Source of the DNA: Eikenella sp963548155 | GTDB taxonomy: Bacteria; Pseudomonadota; Gammaproteobacteria; Burkholderiales; Neisseriaceae | Direction of reading: 5' to 3' | Assembly (NCBI GenBank): GCA_963548155.1 | Contig: CAUUTP010000002.1 | Coordinates: 1-64,000, forward strand | DNA length: 64,000 nt | Part shown: positions 48,718 to 57,214 of the stretch, piece after piece | Layout: every line of letters starts with the position of its first letter | How positions within the stretch are numbered: position 1 is the first letter of the stretch | The notes under the pieces: generated by a model | Seen by the model: the letters and a program-made list of their open reading frames with translations, nothing else | What the model was told of the DNA's origin: nothing | The model's database searches: none | Made by a program: the position numbers and the translations under genes

Positions 48718-49074
48718 ATGGCCGATGAATACGGCATTCAGATGTATGACAACGACGGCAATGTGCTGGATACCAACTTGGATTCGGCGTTGGTGGTTGA
48801 AGGCACCATTATTCTGGGTAACGACCCGATCGGGCGGCTGGCTTTAGACCTCCTCTTCCCCTTACGCGATAAATTCAAAGGTATCTTCATCATGCCGATA
48901 TTCCACTCCTTCTGTATTAACAGCGGGACCGAGCACGCTTCGACGGTGTATTTCGACCAAAGTTCGCTGTGCTGGAATATCAGCTACGATGCCCGAAGCG
49001 GGGTAAACCGGAATCTCGCCCACTACGGGGGCGCTTTTGCAGGAAGGCAGTTTCTATATGGCTACGTCAACTGA
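48718..49074 (+). CDS. Tail-associated protein, short paralogue
   Basis: A 118-residue protein. Its start, ADEYGIQMYDNDGNVLDTNL, resembles the start of the next protein (STDYGLAVYNEQGVNVLASN) and the YGLxVYN-type N-termini of phage tail proteins in the DUF6453 group. GGAGGATGAG precedes the ATG. It overlaps the next gene by 17 bases. Confidence 0.6.
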   Translation: MADEYGIQMYDNDGNVLDTNLDSALVVEGTIILGNDPIGRLALDLLFPLRDKFKGIFIMPIFHSFCINSGTEHASTVYFDQSSLCWNISYDARSGVNRNLAHYGGAFAGRQFLYGYVN

Positions 49075-50995
49075 TTACGGGCTGGCGGTGTATAACGAGC
49101 AAGGGGTGAACGTGCTGGCAAGCAACCTGTTCTGCCCGAAGCTGATCGGCAGCCTCACCCTCCGCCTGCGCGGCTTAAACCATTCGGACCAGTTGCTGGT
49201 AGTGGCAGCGGATGGTAGCGAACTTGCGTTGGAAGACGCCAGCCGCAACCAATCTTTAAAGAAGTTACTGGAGCGCGGCCTGCTTCAGGGTGGGGAAGCA
49301 CACTCGGCAGGGATGCTCCGCACCAGAGGGGGGACAATCCGTACCGCGTGTACTATGCGCTTTGAGTTCTCCCTATATGGTGGGGAGCGAGACAGCGAAC
49401 CCTTATTGCCGGCGGTAATCCACGGCTGGGGCAGCGGCTTCGATGCCGCCAAGTGGGCAAAAGCCAAACGGCTAGTACATTCCGTGATTTCTGGCCAAGA
49501 TTGGCAGCTAGCCAAACTCTTGAACAAAGTACGCTACGGTGGGGGCCGTCCTACTGATTACCCAAAATACCGCCTAGATTGGGAGCAAGCCCAAGCGGTG
49601 GGGCGGGGTTTGGCTACCGGGTTGCCGGTAACAATGACCTTCCGTAGTACGGCGCTGGGTAGTACGGACAGCCCGCAGACAGAATTAGACGGATTTGGGC
49701 TAGTCTCCTGCTGTGGTGGTCGCTTGTATGTAGAGATGTCACCGAATACTGAAATCACTGTGCATTTTTACGAACTGGCCGGCATCCCGTGGGAATACTT
49801 CGCCCAATGTTCGACCGTGGAGCCTCCGCCGTCTTACGGCTTAGTGGTGTACCGTTACGAGCCGGCGCCGATGAAGTTTGTGATGACGGTGGGGGATACC
49901 GGCGATATGTTCGGGATGACCCAACAACCTTCACCATTTGAAATGGGCTATATCGACCGTGGCAGTTATGTGTTTCTATCAGACCAAGCGCTCACGTTAG
50001 AAGGTTTGGCGCAGCGTATCGGGCAGGAAGATTCAACAATCAGGCAGCAGATGTCAGAACTGTTTGAAGGGGCTCCAGATAAACCGTTGCGCTACGAAGT
50101 TCTGAATAACGCCCGACCTTATCTGCGCCTATTGGCCAGTAATGCGGCCACCCGCAAAGGTCAAGCTATTACCGTACGCACGGACGGGCAATCCAATCAA
50201 GGAGCCATCTACACCGTAAGAGGTGGGCACGATTACAGCAAGGTGTGCAATATGCTGGCCCACGGTGCTGCGGGGTTGTTCAAACTGCCAGGCGGCGGAT
50301 TGATGAACGCGGTGGGCGGCACGATGGCGCACAGCGCATTCGAGCGCTCGGTGTCGAATCGACCGATTTATGTACGCGGGCCGAAGGTGCCGGACGACTA
50401 CAAAGGGGCGCCGTGGAATCCCAAAGTGCCGGTTAGGATGTCGGATGTGTATAAACGGGCCGGGTTGGACTACCACGCGCCGCAGCACAAGCCGTCTTGG
50501 GATGAATTGATGGGTAGTCCCAGCGCCCTAGACCGATTTAATAATTTTTTGAACACCCATACTTGGCAGTTGCAGCGGGCCGTCAACCTACTATTTAAGC
50601 TCGACCCGGTGGTGGCCTACGAAGAGAACACCGCCTACTCCGCCGAAGAAGCGGCCAAGCGGCGCCGCGATTTACGGATACAGAAGGAGCGCTACAACGA
50701 AGCCGAGTCACAACGTGAGTTTGAGACGTGGGGCGGTTGGGACGTGGAGGCACAAAAAGAGATTCAGGCCGCAACTGCGGGGCAAAAAGCGTTAATGGAC
50801 TTAATCGATCTCGTGCTGAACTCCTCAGAGGAAAACCACTCAGACCAGATTCCGTTCTGGGGTGGTCAGGGCTTCCGGCACAGTGACGACAAACTGGAAG
50901 TGTACAAGTACGTCTCGATTAAATCCGACGGCAAAGCCTATCAGCCTCCGGAATATGTCCCGGAAAATTGGATTTTGTGCCGGTTGCCGGTGTAA
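49058..50995 (+). CDS. Large tail-region protein of unknown function
   Basis: A 645-residue protein between J and the fibre. The N-terminal 30 residues share the pattern of the preceding small protein. The middle is rich in Gly, Tyr and Trp (GVVYRYEPAP-like, YGLVVYRYEPAPMKFVMTVG). The C-terminal 150 residues are charged and helical (AEEAAKRRRDLRIQKERYNE), then end ENWILCRLPV. The ATG at 49058 follows AGGAAGG. I do not recognise the C-terminal part; it is far longer than typical DUF6453 proteins. Confidence 0.65.
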   Translation: MATSTDYGLAVYNEQGVNVLASNLFCPKLIGSLTLRLRGLNHSDQLLVVAADGSELALEDASRNQSLKKLLERGLLQGGEAHSAGMLRTRGGTIRTACTMRFEFSLYGGERDSEPLLPAVIHGWGSGFDAAKWAKAKRLVHSVISGQDWQLAKLLNKVRYGGGRPTDYPKYRLDWEQAQAVGRGLATGLPVTMTFRSTALGSTDSPQTELDGFGLVSCCGGRLYVEMSPNTEITVHFYELAGIPWEYFAQCSTVEPPPSYGLVVYRYEPAPMKFVMTVGDTGDMFGMTQQPSPFEMGYIDRGSYVFLSDQALTLEGLAQRIGQEDSTIRQQMSELFEGAPDKPLRYEVLNNARPYLRLLASNAATRKGQAITVRTDGQSNQGAIYTVRGGHDYSKVCNMLAHGAAGLFKLPGGGLMNAVGGTMAHSAFERSVSNRPIYVRGPKVPDDYKGAPWNPKVPVRMSDVYKRAGLDYHAPQHKPSWDELMGSPSALDRFNNFLNTHTWQLQRAVNLLFKLDPVVAYEENTAYSAEEAAKRRRDLRIQKERYNEAESQREFETWGGWDVEAQKEIQAATAGQKALMDLIDLVLNSSEENHSDQIPFWGGQGFRHSDDKLEVYKYVSIKSDGKAYQPPEYVPENWILCRLPV

Positions 50996-51008
50996 CCGCA
51001 TTTTATTT

Positions 51009-51030
51009 AAGCCCCTCACGGGGCTTTTTT
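51009..51030 (+). terminator. Intrinsic terminator before the fibre gene
   Basis: AAGCCCC/GGGGCTT with a TCAC loop and six T; TTGGAG of the fibre gene follows at once. Confidence 0.75.
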
Positions 51031-51042
51031 ATTGGAGACAAT

Positions 51043-51927
51043 ATGGAGCAAGTCAATTTAGGCAGCCTGCCCGACGGGACGGGTGGCGACAGTATCCGGG
51101 TCGGGTTTCAGAAGTGTAACGACAACTTTGCCGAGGTCGCGGAACAGTTAAAGACTGCGGGCGGCGGGGCATCTAGCGAAGAGCTAAAGCAGATTAAAGA
51201 CGCGGCCACCGCGCTGACGGCACGGGTGGCGCAGTTGGAAAAAGCCGGAGCGGGTGGCGGTGCCTCCGCCACCGAGTTGGAGGAATTAAAAAAGCAGTTG
51301 CAGCAACTGCAAACCAAACTGACGGCGGTGGAACAGGCAGCCAGCGGGGCAACCAGCAAGGCTACTGCTGCGCAGCAAACTGCAACGACAGCGCAGCAGA
51401 CCGCCACCTCTGCCCAACAAACTGCGACTGCCGCGCAGCAGGCGGTGAGCGGCGCCACGCAAACTGCCAACGCCGCGAAACAAGAGGCAGCAGCAGCAAA
51501 GCAGGCGGCTGACGGGAAGGCTCCGGCGAGCCATACGCACACCGCCGCGCAAATCAGTGACTGGGATACTGCTTTGGCGCAGTCGGTTTCCCAAGCTGTG
51601 GCCGGGGCGTTCCCGGCGCAGAAGGCCGATAATGGTTATCTGAAATTACCAAACGGCTTAATCCTGCAATGGGGCAAGGTAGCTTCCGGCTGGCCAGGCG
51701 AAGGGCCTTACGCTGTTACTTTCCCGATAGCGTTCCCAAATAAATGCCTGAATACGCAGATAACTATGTGGAGTGACGGACGTAAAGGCTCGGTAAACCT
51801 CGATATAACCATCCCAGTCGGCACGATCAGGTCGGCCAGTTTTGATGCGTTATTTAACGGTATCGGTTTCCCAGGCTCGACTGCTATGGACTTAAAAGGT
51901 TTGTACTGGTTTGCTATCGGTTACTAG
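51043..51927 (+). CDS. Tail fibre protein
   Basis: A 294-residue protein. An N-terminal attachment part (MEQVNLGSLPDGTGGDSIRV) is followed by a coiled coil of about 120 residues. Within it, Ala/Thr/Gln repeats (AQQTATTAQQTATSAQQTAT) recur. The C-terminal knob begins YLKLPNGLILQWGKV and ends LYWFAIGY, as in gp53-type fibre tips. It would bind the host surface. The repeats are prone to length change by slippage. Confidence 0.82.
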   Translation: MEQVNLGSLPDGTGGDSIRVGFQKCNDNFAEVAEQLKTAGGGASSEELKQIKDAATALTARVAQLEKAGAGGGASATELEELKKQLQQLQTKLTAVEQAASGATSKATAAQQTATTAQQTATSAQQTATAAQQAVSGATQTANAAKQEAAAAKQAADGKAPASHTHTAAQISDWDTALAQSVSQAVAGAFPAQKADNGYLKLPNGLILQWGKVASGWPGEGPYAVTFPIAFPNKCLNTQITMWSDGRKGSVNLDITIPVGTIRSASFDALFNGIGFPGSTAMDLKGLYWFAIGY

Positions 51928-51939
51928 AGGAGATACACC

Positions 51940-52566
51940 ATGCACTATTACTCAGAATCAACAGGGGGTTTTTACGATACCACTATCCATACAACATGGC
52001 CGGAGGATGTGGTAGAGATTACTGCCGAATACCATGCCACGCTGCTGGCGGGGCAAGCGCAGGGTAAAACCATCATGCCGGGCAAAGATGGTAAGCCGTT
52101 ATTAACTGCCCCTGCGCCCAGCCATCTGCATCAATGGAACGGTAAAGAATGGGTGTTAGATAAAGCTGCCGCCTCCCAACTCTTGGCCGAATCCATCGAC
52201 AACGGCACTAAGGCAATTAACGATTTGGTAGATGAAGCCTACCGCCACGTTACCCGCTTCCAGCCTGAATATCTGTTGCGCGAACAGCAGGCAAGGGATT
52301 ACAAGGCCGGCGGCTGCAAAGGGGAAGCGCCGATGCAGGTAGCAGCCTTTGCCAAGCCTGCCGGGAAAACCGCCTGCGAAGCGACCGACATCATCATTGC
52401 CCAATCCGATAACCTGCGCATGGTCATGGGCAAGCTGGGCGCATTGCGGATGCGCAAGTTTGAACTGAAAGGGCTAAAGACTGCCGCCGAAGTAGAGAAA
52501 CGCACGGCGGAAATCTTGGCGGAGATTAAACCGATTGCCGACAAACTGGGCGAGGTGGGCAAATGA
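51940..52566 (+). CDS. Tail fibre assembly-type protein
   Basis: A 208-residue protein starting MHYYSESTGGFYDTTIHTTW, with an N-terminal beta part containing LHQWNGKEWVLDKAAA and a helical C-terminal half. This is the pattern of fibre assembly chaperones placed after the fibre gene. It ends with a four-base overlap with the next gene. Confidence 0.7.
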   Translation: MHYYSESTGGFYDTTIHTTWPEDVVEITAEYHATLLAGQAQGKTIMPGKDGKPLLTAPAPSHLHQWNGKEWVLDKAAASQLLAESIDNGTKAINDLVDEAYRHVTRFQPEYLLREQQARDYKAGGCKGEAPMQVAAFAKPAGKTACEATDIIIAQSDNLRMVMGKLGALRMRKFELKGLKTAAEVEKRTAEILAEIKPIADKLGEVGK

Positions 52567-53033
52567 TTTACCTGGCTCTGTATCACGGCCACCGTGGCGG
52601 CACGGGTTGGCGCGTATGGGTGGCACGGTTTACCGATGGGCTGACCCGTGTTTTGACACGCGGGCGGTACTCACATTGTGAGATTGCCGTCAGGCTGCCT
52701 GAGACGGCAGACGGGCAGGAATACGAGTGCTACTCCGCCAGCCTGCGTGATGGCGGCGTACGCATGAAAACCATGCCGCTGCCGTCTGCTAAGTGGGATT
52801 TGATTGTGCTGCCGGATAGCGTTGGCGATCGACTGCATGGTTTATGGGAGGCAACCCAAGGCCAAGGCTACGACCTGCCCGGCGCGTTCGGGGTGGTATT
52901 CGGGCTACCTGAAAACCGCCGCCGTTGGTTTTGTAGTGAGTGGGTGGGCAAGGCGTTGGGGCTGGCGGAAAGCTGGCGTTTTTCGCCGAACGATTTAGCG
53001 GTAATTGCGAACATGGAAAGGGAGGAGAAATGA
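52563..53033 (+). CDS. Permuted papain-like (NlpC/P60-type) hydrolase
   Basis: A 156-residue protein with RGRYSHCEIAVRLPE (His, about residue 41) and RWFCSEWVGKALGL (Cys, about 122). His-before-Cys order is that of permuted papain-like enzymes such as YiiX. It probably cuts a peptide or amide bond; the target is unknown. It lies between fibre assembly and holin genes. Confidence 0.65.
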   Translation: MIYLALYHGHRGGTGWRVWVARFTDGLTRVLTRGRYSHCEIAVRLPETADGQEYECYSASLRDGGVRMKTMPLPSAKWDLIVLPDSVGDRLHGLWEATQGQGYDLPGAFGVVFGLPENRRRWFCSEWVGKALGLAESWRFSPNDLAVIANMEREEK

Positions 53034-53413
53034 CACCGTTGGAAACGTCTAACGTTCCCGGCCATGTGCTGAACATGGGCATGATTGGCATTTCCGGCAC
53101 GATAGCCGGCATGCCGTTAGAAGCCCTCGTGTTGGGCGCGGTGGCTGGGGCATTGCATCACGGCTTGAAAGAACCGGGCAGCCGCAAGAACGGCATGCTG
53201 GTCATCATCACCAGTATGCTGTTGGCCGGCTCTTTGTCGCCGATGATTATGGCCTACTTGGCCTTGAGCTTGGGGCTGGAGCAGGAGGTATTCAAGGCCG
53301 CCGTACCGATGTTAATCGGGCTGGGCTGGTCTTGGGCAACACCGCTCTTGAATGACGGCCTGCGCCGTTTGTGGGCGGGCTGGATTGATAAATGGGGAGG
53401 TAGAAGGAAATGA
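53030..53413 (+). CDS. Putative holin
   Basis: A 127-residue protein with about three membrane helices (residues 16-46, 57-83 and 90-108) and a basic tail (WIDKWGGRRK). GGAGGAG overlaps the end of the previous gene. It is two genes upstream of the endolysin, the usual holin place. Confidence 0.65.
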   Translation: MTPLETSNVPGHVLNMGMIGISGTIAGMPLEALVLGAVAGALHHGLKEPGSRKNGMLVIITSMLLAGSLSPMIMAYLALSLGLEQEVFKAAVPMLIGLGWSWATPLLNDGLRRLWAGWIDKWGGRRK

Positions 53414-53739
53414 ACTTGGCAATGATTACCCAATGCTTATTGATGATAAACGTGGCGGCGATGGCGGCGATATTCGTGTATTCCGCCTGCTCGCTTTCGG
53501 TGCGGCAATGGACAGCCAAGCAACCTGACTACTGGATACATAGTTTCTTGGTGGGCGGCTCGGTAGCGGTTATCGGCCATTCGCTTGCGGGCGGGCAAGT
53601 CCACCATTGGACAGAAATCATGTTCAACGTAGCAGCGGCATCTTACTTCGTGATGCGTTCGCGCCGTATCCATTTGCTGGCGGGGATATTGCGGCGCAAA
53701 GGCAAAGGCTACCTGAAAGAGAGAAGGGAAACGAAATGA
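53410..53739 (+). CDS. Second small membrane protein of the lysis region
   Basis: A 109-residue protein with hydrophobic helices at about residues 5-28, 44-60 and 68-84 and a basic tail whose KGKGYLKE is coded by a DUS (53706-53717). It may be a holin partner or antiholin. Four-base overlaps on both sides. Confidence 0.55.
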   Translation: MNLAMITQCLLMINVAAMAAIFVYSACSLSVRQWTAKQPDYWIHSFLVGGSVAVIGHSLAGGQVHHWTEIMFNVAAASYFVMRSRRIHLLAGILRRKGKGYLKERRETK

Positions 53740-54236
53740 CGGAATTGGCATGGATTGCGGAAGCACGGGCATACATCGGCATGCACGAACGGGATGCACG
53801 CGGCTTAAAGACCATCCCTTTGTGGGTACGGGCTTTGAAAGGTTGGTGGAGCGACACCAAAACGCCGTGGTGCGGAACGTTTGTCGGCCACTGTTTGCAG
53901 GCAGCTGGCAGGGATATTGCGAAAGAATGGTATCGGGCGAAAGCCTGGGTGAACAGCGCTACCCGTTTGGAGAAACCTGCGTATGGTTGCATCGTGGTAT
54001 TTGAGCGGCAGGGCGGCGGGCATGTCGGCTTTGTCGTTGGGCAGGATAATCAGGGCAACCTGATGGTATTGGGCGGCAACCAGGGCGACGCGGTCAATAT
54101 CAAACCGTTTGCCAAGAGCCGCGTGATTGCCTACCTGTGGCCGAACAAAGGCGGCAATCCTGCCTACCCCGCAGAAGGGCGCTATACGCTGCCGCTGCTC
54201 GCGAGCGACGGGAAGCTGAGTAGAAACGAGGCGTAA
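53736..54236 (+). CDS. Endolysin (TIGR02594/CHAP-like amidase)
   Basis: A 166-residue protein without a signal peptide. KTPWCGTFVGHCLQAAG holds the likely nucleophile Cys46, and GGHVGFVVGQ the His near 94, a cysteine-peptidase layout. It would cleave peptidoglycan once the holin opens the membrane. GAGAAGGGAA precedes the ATG. Confidence 0.82.
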   Translation: MTELAWIAEARAYIGMHERDARGLKTIPLWVRALKGWWSDTKTPWCGTFVGHCLQAAGRDIAKEWYRAKAWVNSATRLEKPAYGCIVVFERQGGGHVGFVVGQDNQGNLMVLGGNQGDAVNIKPFAKSRVIAYLWPNKGGNPAYPAEGRYTLPLLASDGKLSRNEA

Positions 54237-54237
54237 A

Positions 54238-54265
54238 CAAAACCCGCAGCGTGGAAGGCTGCGGG
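54238..54265 (-). terminator. Terminator of the Fic gene
   Basis: CCCGCAGC/GCTGCGGG with a 7-base loop; on the minus strand TTTTG follows. A DUS core overlaps its upstream side. Confidence 0.6.
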
Positions 54266-54276
54266 CTACCTGAAAA

Positions 54277-55386
54277 TCAGACATATGGCTGAAACTGGTT
54301 GTCATCGCTATATAGTAAATCCATCAACTTTGGATGAATAAACAATTTTTCCCTACCAATTGTCATTTCACGCAATACGCCGATTTTCACCAGCTCTTTT
54401 AGATATTTAGAAGCAGTCTGCCGCTTGGCAATACCTGCAGTTTCAAGGTTGCCGATACGGGTATAGGGTTGCTCGAAAAGCAAATCAGACAACTCCCTGC
54501 TATATAGTGTTGGTGCTGCCTTTTGGATGTATATACGGGTTTCATCTGCCAGCCGCTTGATGCCTTCTATTTTTGCCAATGTCCAGCCGGCAGTTTCTTC
54601 CACCCCCTTCAGAATATAGACAATCCAATCTTGCCAGTGCTGCTTCTCAGTTACGCCTAGCAACAAGCGGTAATAATCGGATTTGTGTTGAATAATATAA
54701 CGACTAAGATAGAGTATAGGTAGCCCAAGTAATCCTTTTTCAATCAGGAACAGACTATTTAGTACACGGCCAGTTCGCCCGTTCCCATCTGCAAACGGGT
54801 GGATTGCTTCAAACTGATAGTGAGCTATTGCCATAACTATCAAAGGGTCGATATGGTCGGATTCATGGATGAATTTTTCCCAATTAGCCAATTTCTGCCG
54901 TATTAACTCCTCTCCTTCCGGAGGTGTATAGACAATTTTACCGCTATGCCCAGTTTTCAGCGCTGTTCCACCAATACGGCGAATATCCATATCACGCCCT
55001 TTAATTACACTACATACCTGCACAGCAGTTTGCGTACACAAAGGGAGACGTTGTAGTGATTGGAACCCTGATAATAAAGCATTTCTGTATTGAAGAGCTT
55101 CTTTGGTAGCGGGGTCGATACTGTCTTGAGGTAATTGCAGAGACTGAAACAGTTTGTCGGCAGTTGTAACAATATTCTCAATCTCAGAACTTGCCCTTGC
55201 CTCCATTACTGGTAGCGTATTGATCAGCATGGCCTGATTGGGAATAAGTTCTGCCGCTTGTTTTAACTCTCCAAGCGCCACTCGGGCACGGATACAGTGT
55301 TTTAAAATAAATTTATCTTCAACGTCTTGGGCGGGAGGTAATGATGGAAGATTATTGTAAGGAACTTCAGCTTGCCATTTTGTCAT
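54277..55386 (-). CDS. Fic-domain protein (class II, with winged helix)
   Basis: A 369-residue Fic protein. The active motif HPFADGNGRTGR (about 195-206) is intact. An N-terminal inhibitory helix motif SSEIEN (residues 66-71) matches (S/T)xxxE(G/N), as in class II Fic enzymes that restrain their own AMPylation. A winged-helix-like C-terminus (NLETAGIAKRQTASKYLKEL) may bind DNA. It is AT-rich and on the opposite strand, splitting endolysin from spanins, which marks it as an accessory insertion. Confidence 0.88.
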   Translation of the reverse strand: MTKWQAEVPYNNLPSLPPAQDVEDKFILKHCIRARVALGELKQAAELIPNQAMLINTLPVMEARASSEIENIVTTADKLFQSLQLPQDSIDPATKEALQYRNALLSGFQSLQRLPLCTQTAVQVCSVIKGRDMDIRRIGGTALKTGHSGKIVYTPPEGEELIRQKLANWEKFIHESDHIDPLIVMAIAHYQFEAIHPFADGNGRTGRVLNSLFLIEKGLLGLPILYLSRYIIQHKSDYYRLLLGVTEKQHWQDWIVYILKGVEETAGWTLAKIEGIKRLADETRIYIQKAAPTLYSRELSDLLFEQPYTRIGNLETAGIAKRQTASKYLKELVKIGVLREMTIGREKLFIHPKLMDLLYSDDNQFQPYV

Positions 55387-55498
55387 GTTTATTTTTTATG
55401 AATTTTTAAAGGTATTTGCAGTATAGGTTGATGCCGTGTACATATCAAGTAAATGTGACTAAAAATAGTGACATATTAAACATATCATTGGTAATTAT

Positions 55499-55999
55499 AT
55501 GACTTATTTATACAAATACTGGAAACCGCTAGCCATTGCCGCCCTGTTGGCGGCGGTGGTAGGCGGGGAATATTGGTACGGCGAGCAGCGCTATCAGGCG
55601 GGCTACCGAGCCGCTGACGCCAAACTGAAGCAGCAACAAACCGAGGCGCTGGCGAAACAAACCGGCGCAGTTTTGGAAAAAGAAAGGCAGGCGCAGGCGG
55701 CATTGACTGCCGCGCAGGCCGAAGTGGAAAAGGAAAGAGAACATGCAAAAATTGCTGTGGATAATCTGCGCGGCGAGCTTGAGCGCGTGCGCGCCTACGC
55801 CGCTGCCCGTAGTCGCTCCCTGCCCCAAACCGCCGGCACCGCCGGCACCGCTGATGAAGCCGCTGCCCGAGGCTGGCAGTTATTCGGCCGCTGCGCAAAA
55901 GAATATGCAGGATTGGCAGAAATAGCCGACACCCAGCGCAACGACCTAGCCGAATGGCAGGCGTATGGGCGGGTGGTGGCTGAAATGGCAGACAAATAG
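55499..55999 (+). CDS. Inner-membrane spanin (Rz-like)
   Basis: A 166-residue protein with one N-terminal membrane helix (residues about 9-24) and a long periplasmic coiled coil (LEKERQAQAALTAAQAEVEK). It is the i-spanin that joins the o-spanin to disrupt the outer membrane at lysis. Contains the whole o-spanin gene in another frame. Confidence 0.82.
   Translation: MTYLYKYWKPLAIAALLAAVVGGEYWYGEQRYQAGYRAADAKLKQQQTEALAKQTGAVLEKERQAQAALTAAQAEVEKEREHAKIAVDNLRGELERVRAYAAARSRSLPQTAGTAGTADEAAARGWQLFGRCAKEYAGLAEIADTQRNDLAEWQAYGRVVAEMADK
55743..55925 (+). CDS. Outer-membrane spanin lipoprotein (Rz1-like), nested
   Basis: A 60-residue lipoprotein in the +1 frame inside the Rz-like gene. The lipobox is ASLSAC with Cys16. 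A proline-rich stretch (CPKPPAPPAPLMKPLPEAG) follows, as in Rz1. Full nesting is one of the known spanin arrangements. Confidence 0.8.
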   Translation: MQKLLWIICAASLSACAPTPLPVVAPCPKPPAPPAPLMKPLPEAGSYSAAAQKNMQDWQK

Positions 56000-56020
56000 C
56001 CTGCCGCAATCTTGTGAACA

Positions 56021-56053
56021 AACCCCGCAGGGCGGCAACTCTGCGGGGTTTTT
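56021..56053 (+). terminator. Intrinsic terminator after the spanins
   Basis: A 10-bp stem AACCCCGCAG/CTGCGGGGTT with a T-run. Confidence 0.8.
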
Positions 56054-56078
56054 GCATTAACTTAACGAGACTAAGCTA

Positions 56079-56222
56079 ATGAATGTAGAAGATTATACAT
56101 CAATTTTTGATAGGGTGCTTGAGAGAATGGACAAACTTTCAACGTGGCGGTTTATTGCCGTCTGGCTGATATTCTTTCTGCTGGCGGCAGGGTATTTCCT
56201 GAGTATTGTGAAATGGTGGTAG
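56079..56222 (+). CDS. Small membrane protein (47 residues)
   Basis: Starts MNVEDYTSIFDRVLERMDKL and has one membrane helix (FIAVWLIFFLLAAGYFLSIV). It follows the spanin terminator and overlaps the 3' end of the convergent antirepressor by about 70 bases. The ribosome site is weak. Possibly an accessory gene. Confidence 0.45.
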   Translation: MNVEDYTSIFDRVLERMDKLSTWRFIAVWLIFFLLAAGYFLSIVKWW

Positions 56223-56931
56223 CCAGCAGGCTGCGGCGGCAGTCGCCTATCCAGATGAAGGATTCGTCAGCCAGGCTGCAGGCGCGGGCGGTCAGCGGGC
56301 TGCGCAGGGCTTGCAATGCGGGCTCAAGCTGGCCTAATAGTTCCATCATCCGTTCGGCGTAATCGGTCAGTACGGCAAACTGGTGTATCTGCCGTTCGCT
56401 GAAGCAGATGCCTTGCGGCGCGGGGCGGCCTTGCAGGGTAAGGGCATGTACATAGGCGATGGCCGAAGGCAGCAGCGGGGCGGCGATTTGGTCGATATGC
56501 TCCACACCGAAGCGCTGATGCACCATGCTGTAGGCGCTGCCGTAGTCGATGCCGCACTTGCCGACCAGGGCGGATACTGCCTGGCGTAATCCGGTGCGCT
56601 CGTCTGCGGTGGTTTTGGGGCTGGCTGAAACATCTTCCTGCGTATCGAGAAAGGCGCGGATGACCTTCAGCGAGAAGGCGGGGGAAATCCACATGCCGTA
56701 GTGCACGACAAGTTCTTTGCAAACGAATGTGCCAAGTCCTTGTTTCTTTTGGATAGCTGGAATTCCAGCTATTTCAATTTCAGCAATCAAATCAGATGTT
56801 TGCTTGTTTGCAAGCCAGTTTGATGGTTTGTGGCGTGGTTCGCCGCCGCTGGCTTTGTGTAAATCATTGAGGGAATAAAGGTTGTCGAATTGACGAACAG
56901 AAACGTTGGCCACAGAGATTTGAGCGTTCAT
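56152..56931 (-). CDS. KilA-N domain antirepressor
   Basis: A 259-residue protein. The N-terminal KilA-N domain has YSLNDLHKASGGEPRHKPSNWL and the later GLGTFVCKELVVHYGMWISP and FSLKVIRAFLD. The C-terminal part is helical and unlike other families I know. Antirepressors bind and disable CI-type repressors. AAGGAG lies just upstream. A structured leader precedes it, as in C4-controlled ant genes. Confidence 0.82.
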   Translation of the reverse strand: MNAQISVANVSVRQFDNLYSLNDLHKASGGEPRHKPSNWLANKQTSDLIAEIEIAGIPAIQKKQGLGTFVCKELVVHYGMWISPAFSLKVIRAFLDTQEDVSASPKTTADERTGLRQAVSALVGKCGIDYGSAYSMVHQRFGVEHIDQIAAPLLPSAIAYVHALTLQGRPAPQGICFSERQIHQFAVLTDYAERMMELLGQLEPALQALRSPLTARACSLADESFIWIGDCRRSLLATTISQYSGNTLPPAERISARRQ

Positions 56932-56960
56932 GATGAACTCCTTTTGATTTAGGGATTAAA

Positions 56961-57035
56961 GGCCACCTGAATAGGTGGGGGTGTCCTACGCTCAAAAGAT
57001 GCGCCGGGTCGTTACCGATACCCGCACCCCCGTAA
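56961..57035 (-). ncRNA. Candidate C4-like structured RNA upstream of the antirepressor
   Basis: On the minus strand an outer stem GGGGGTG/CACCCCC (57025-57031 with 56977-56983) encloses a GGGT/ACCC hairpin. A second hairpin CCACCT/AGGTGG (56963-56968 with 56973-56978) shares two bases with the outer stem, so the two are mutually exclusive. The arrangement recalls C4 antisense RNAs that control phage antirepressors. A peptide reading across it looks accidental. Confidence 0.4.
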
Positions 57036-57214
57036 ACTTGGAAATCTGTTGAAGGAGAGAGCAATCAGCAGACTATGGGGATTTAGTACAGATACAAAAA
57101 TACCGACAACTGGTCGGACACAGCTTTTGAAGTAGGAAGCTGCATCATACAAAAAGGCTACCTGAAAAGCAAGTGCGGTAGCTTGTTATTAAATTAGCCC
57201 TTAATTTTATGTAA

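Noticed and set aside
56864..57064. 66-codon reading through the antirepressor leader
   Set aside because: It crosses the structured leader and the true start of the KilA-N gene; better explained as RNA structure.
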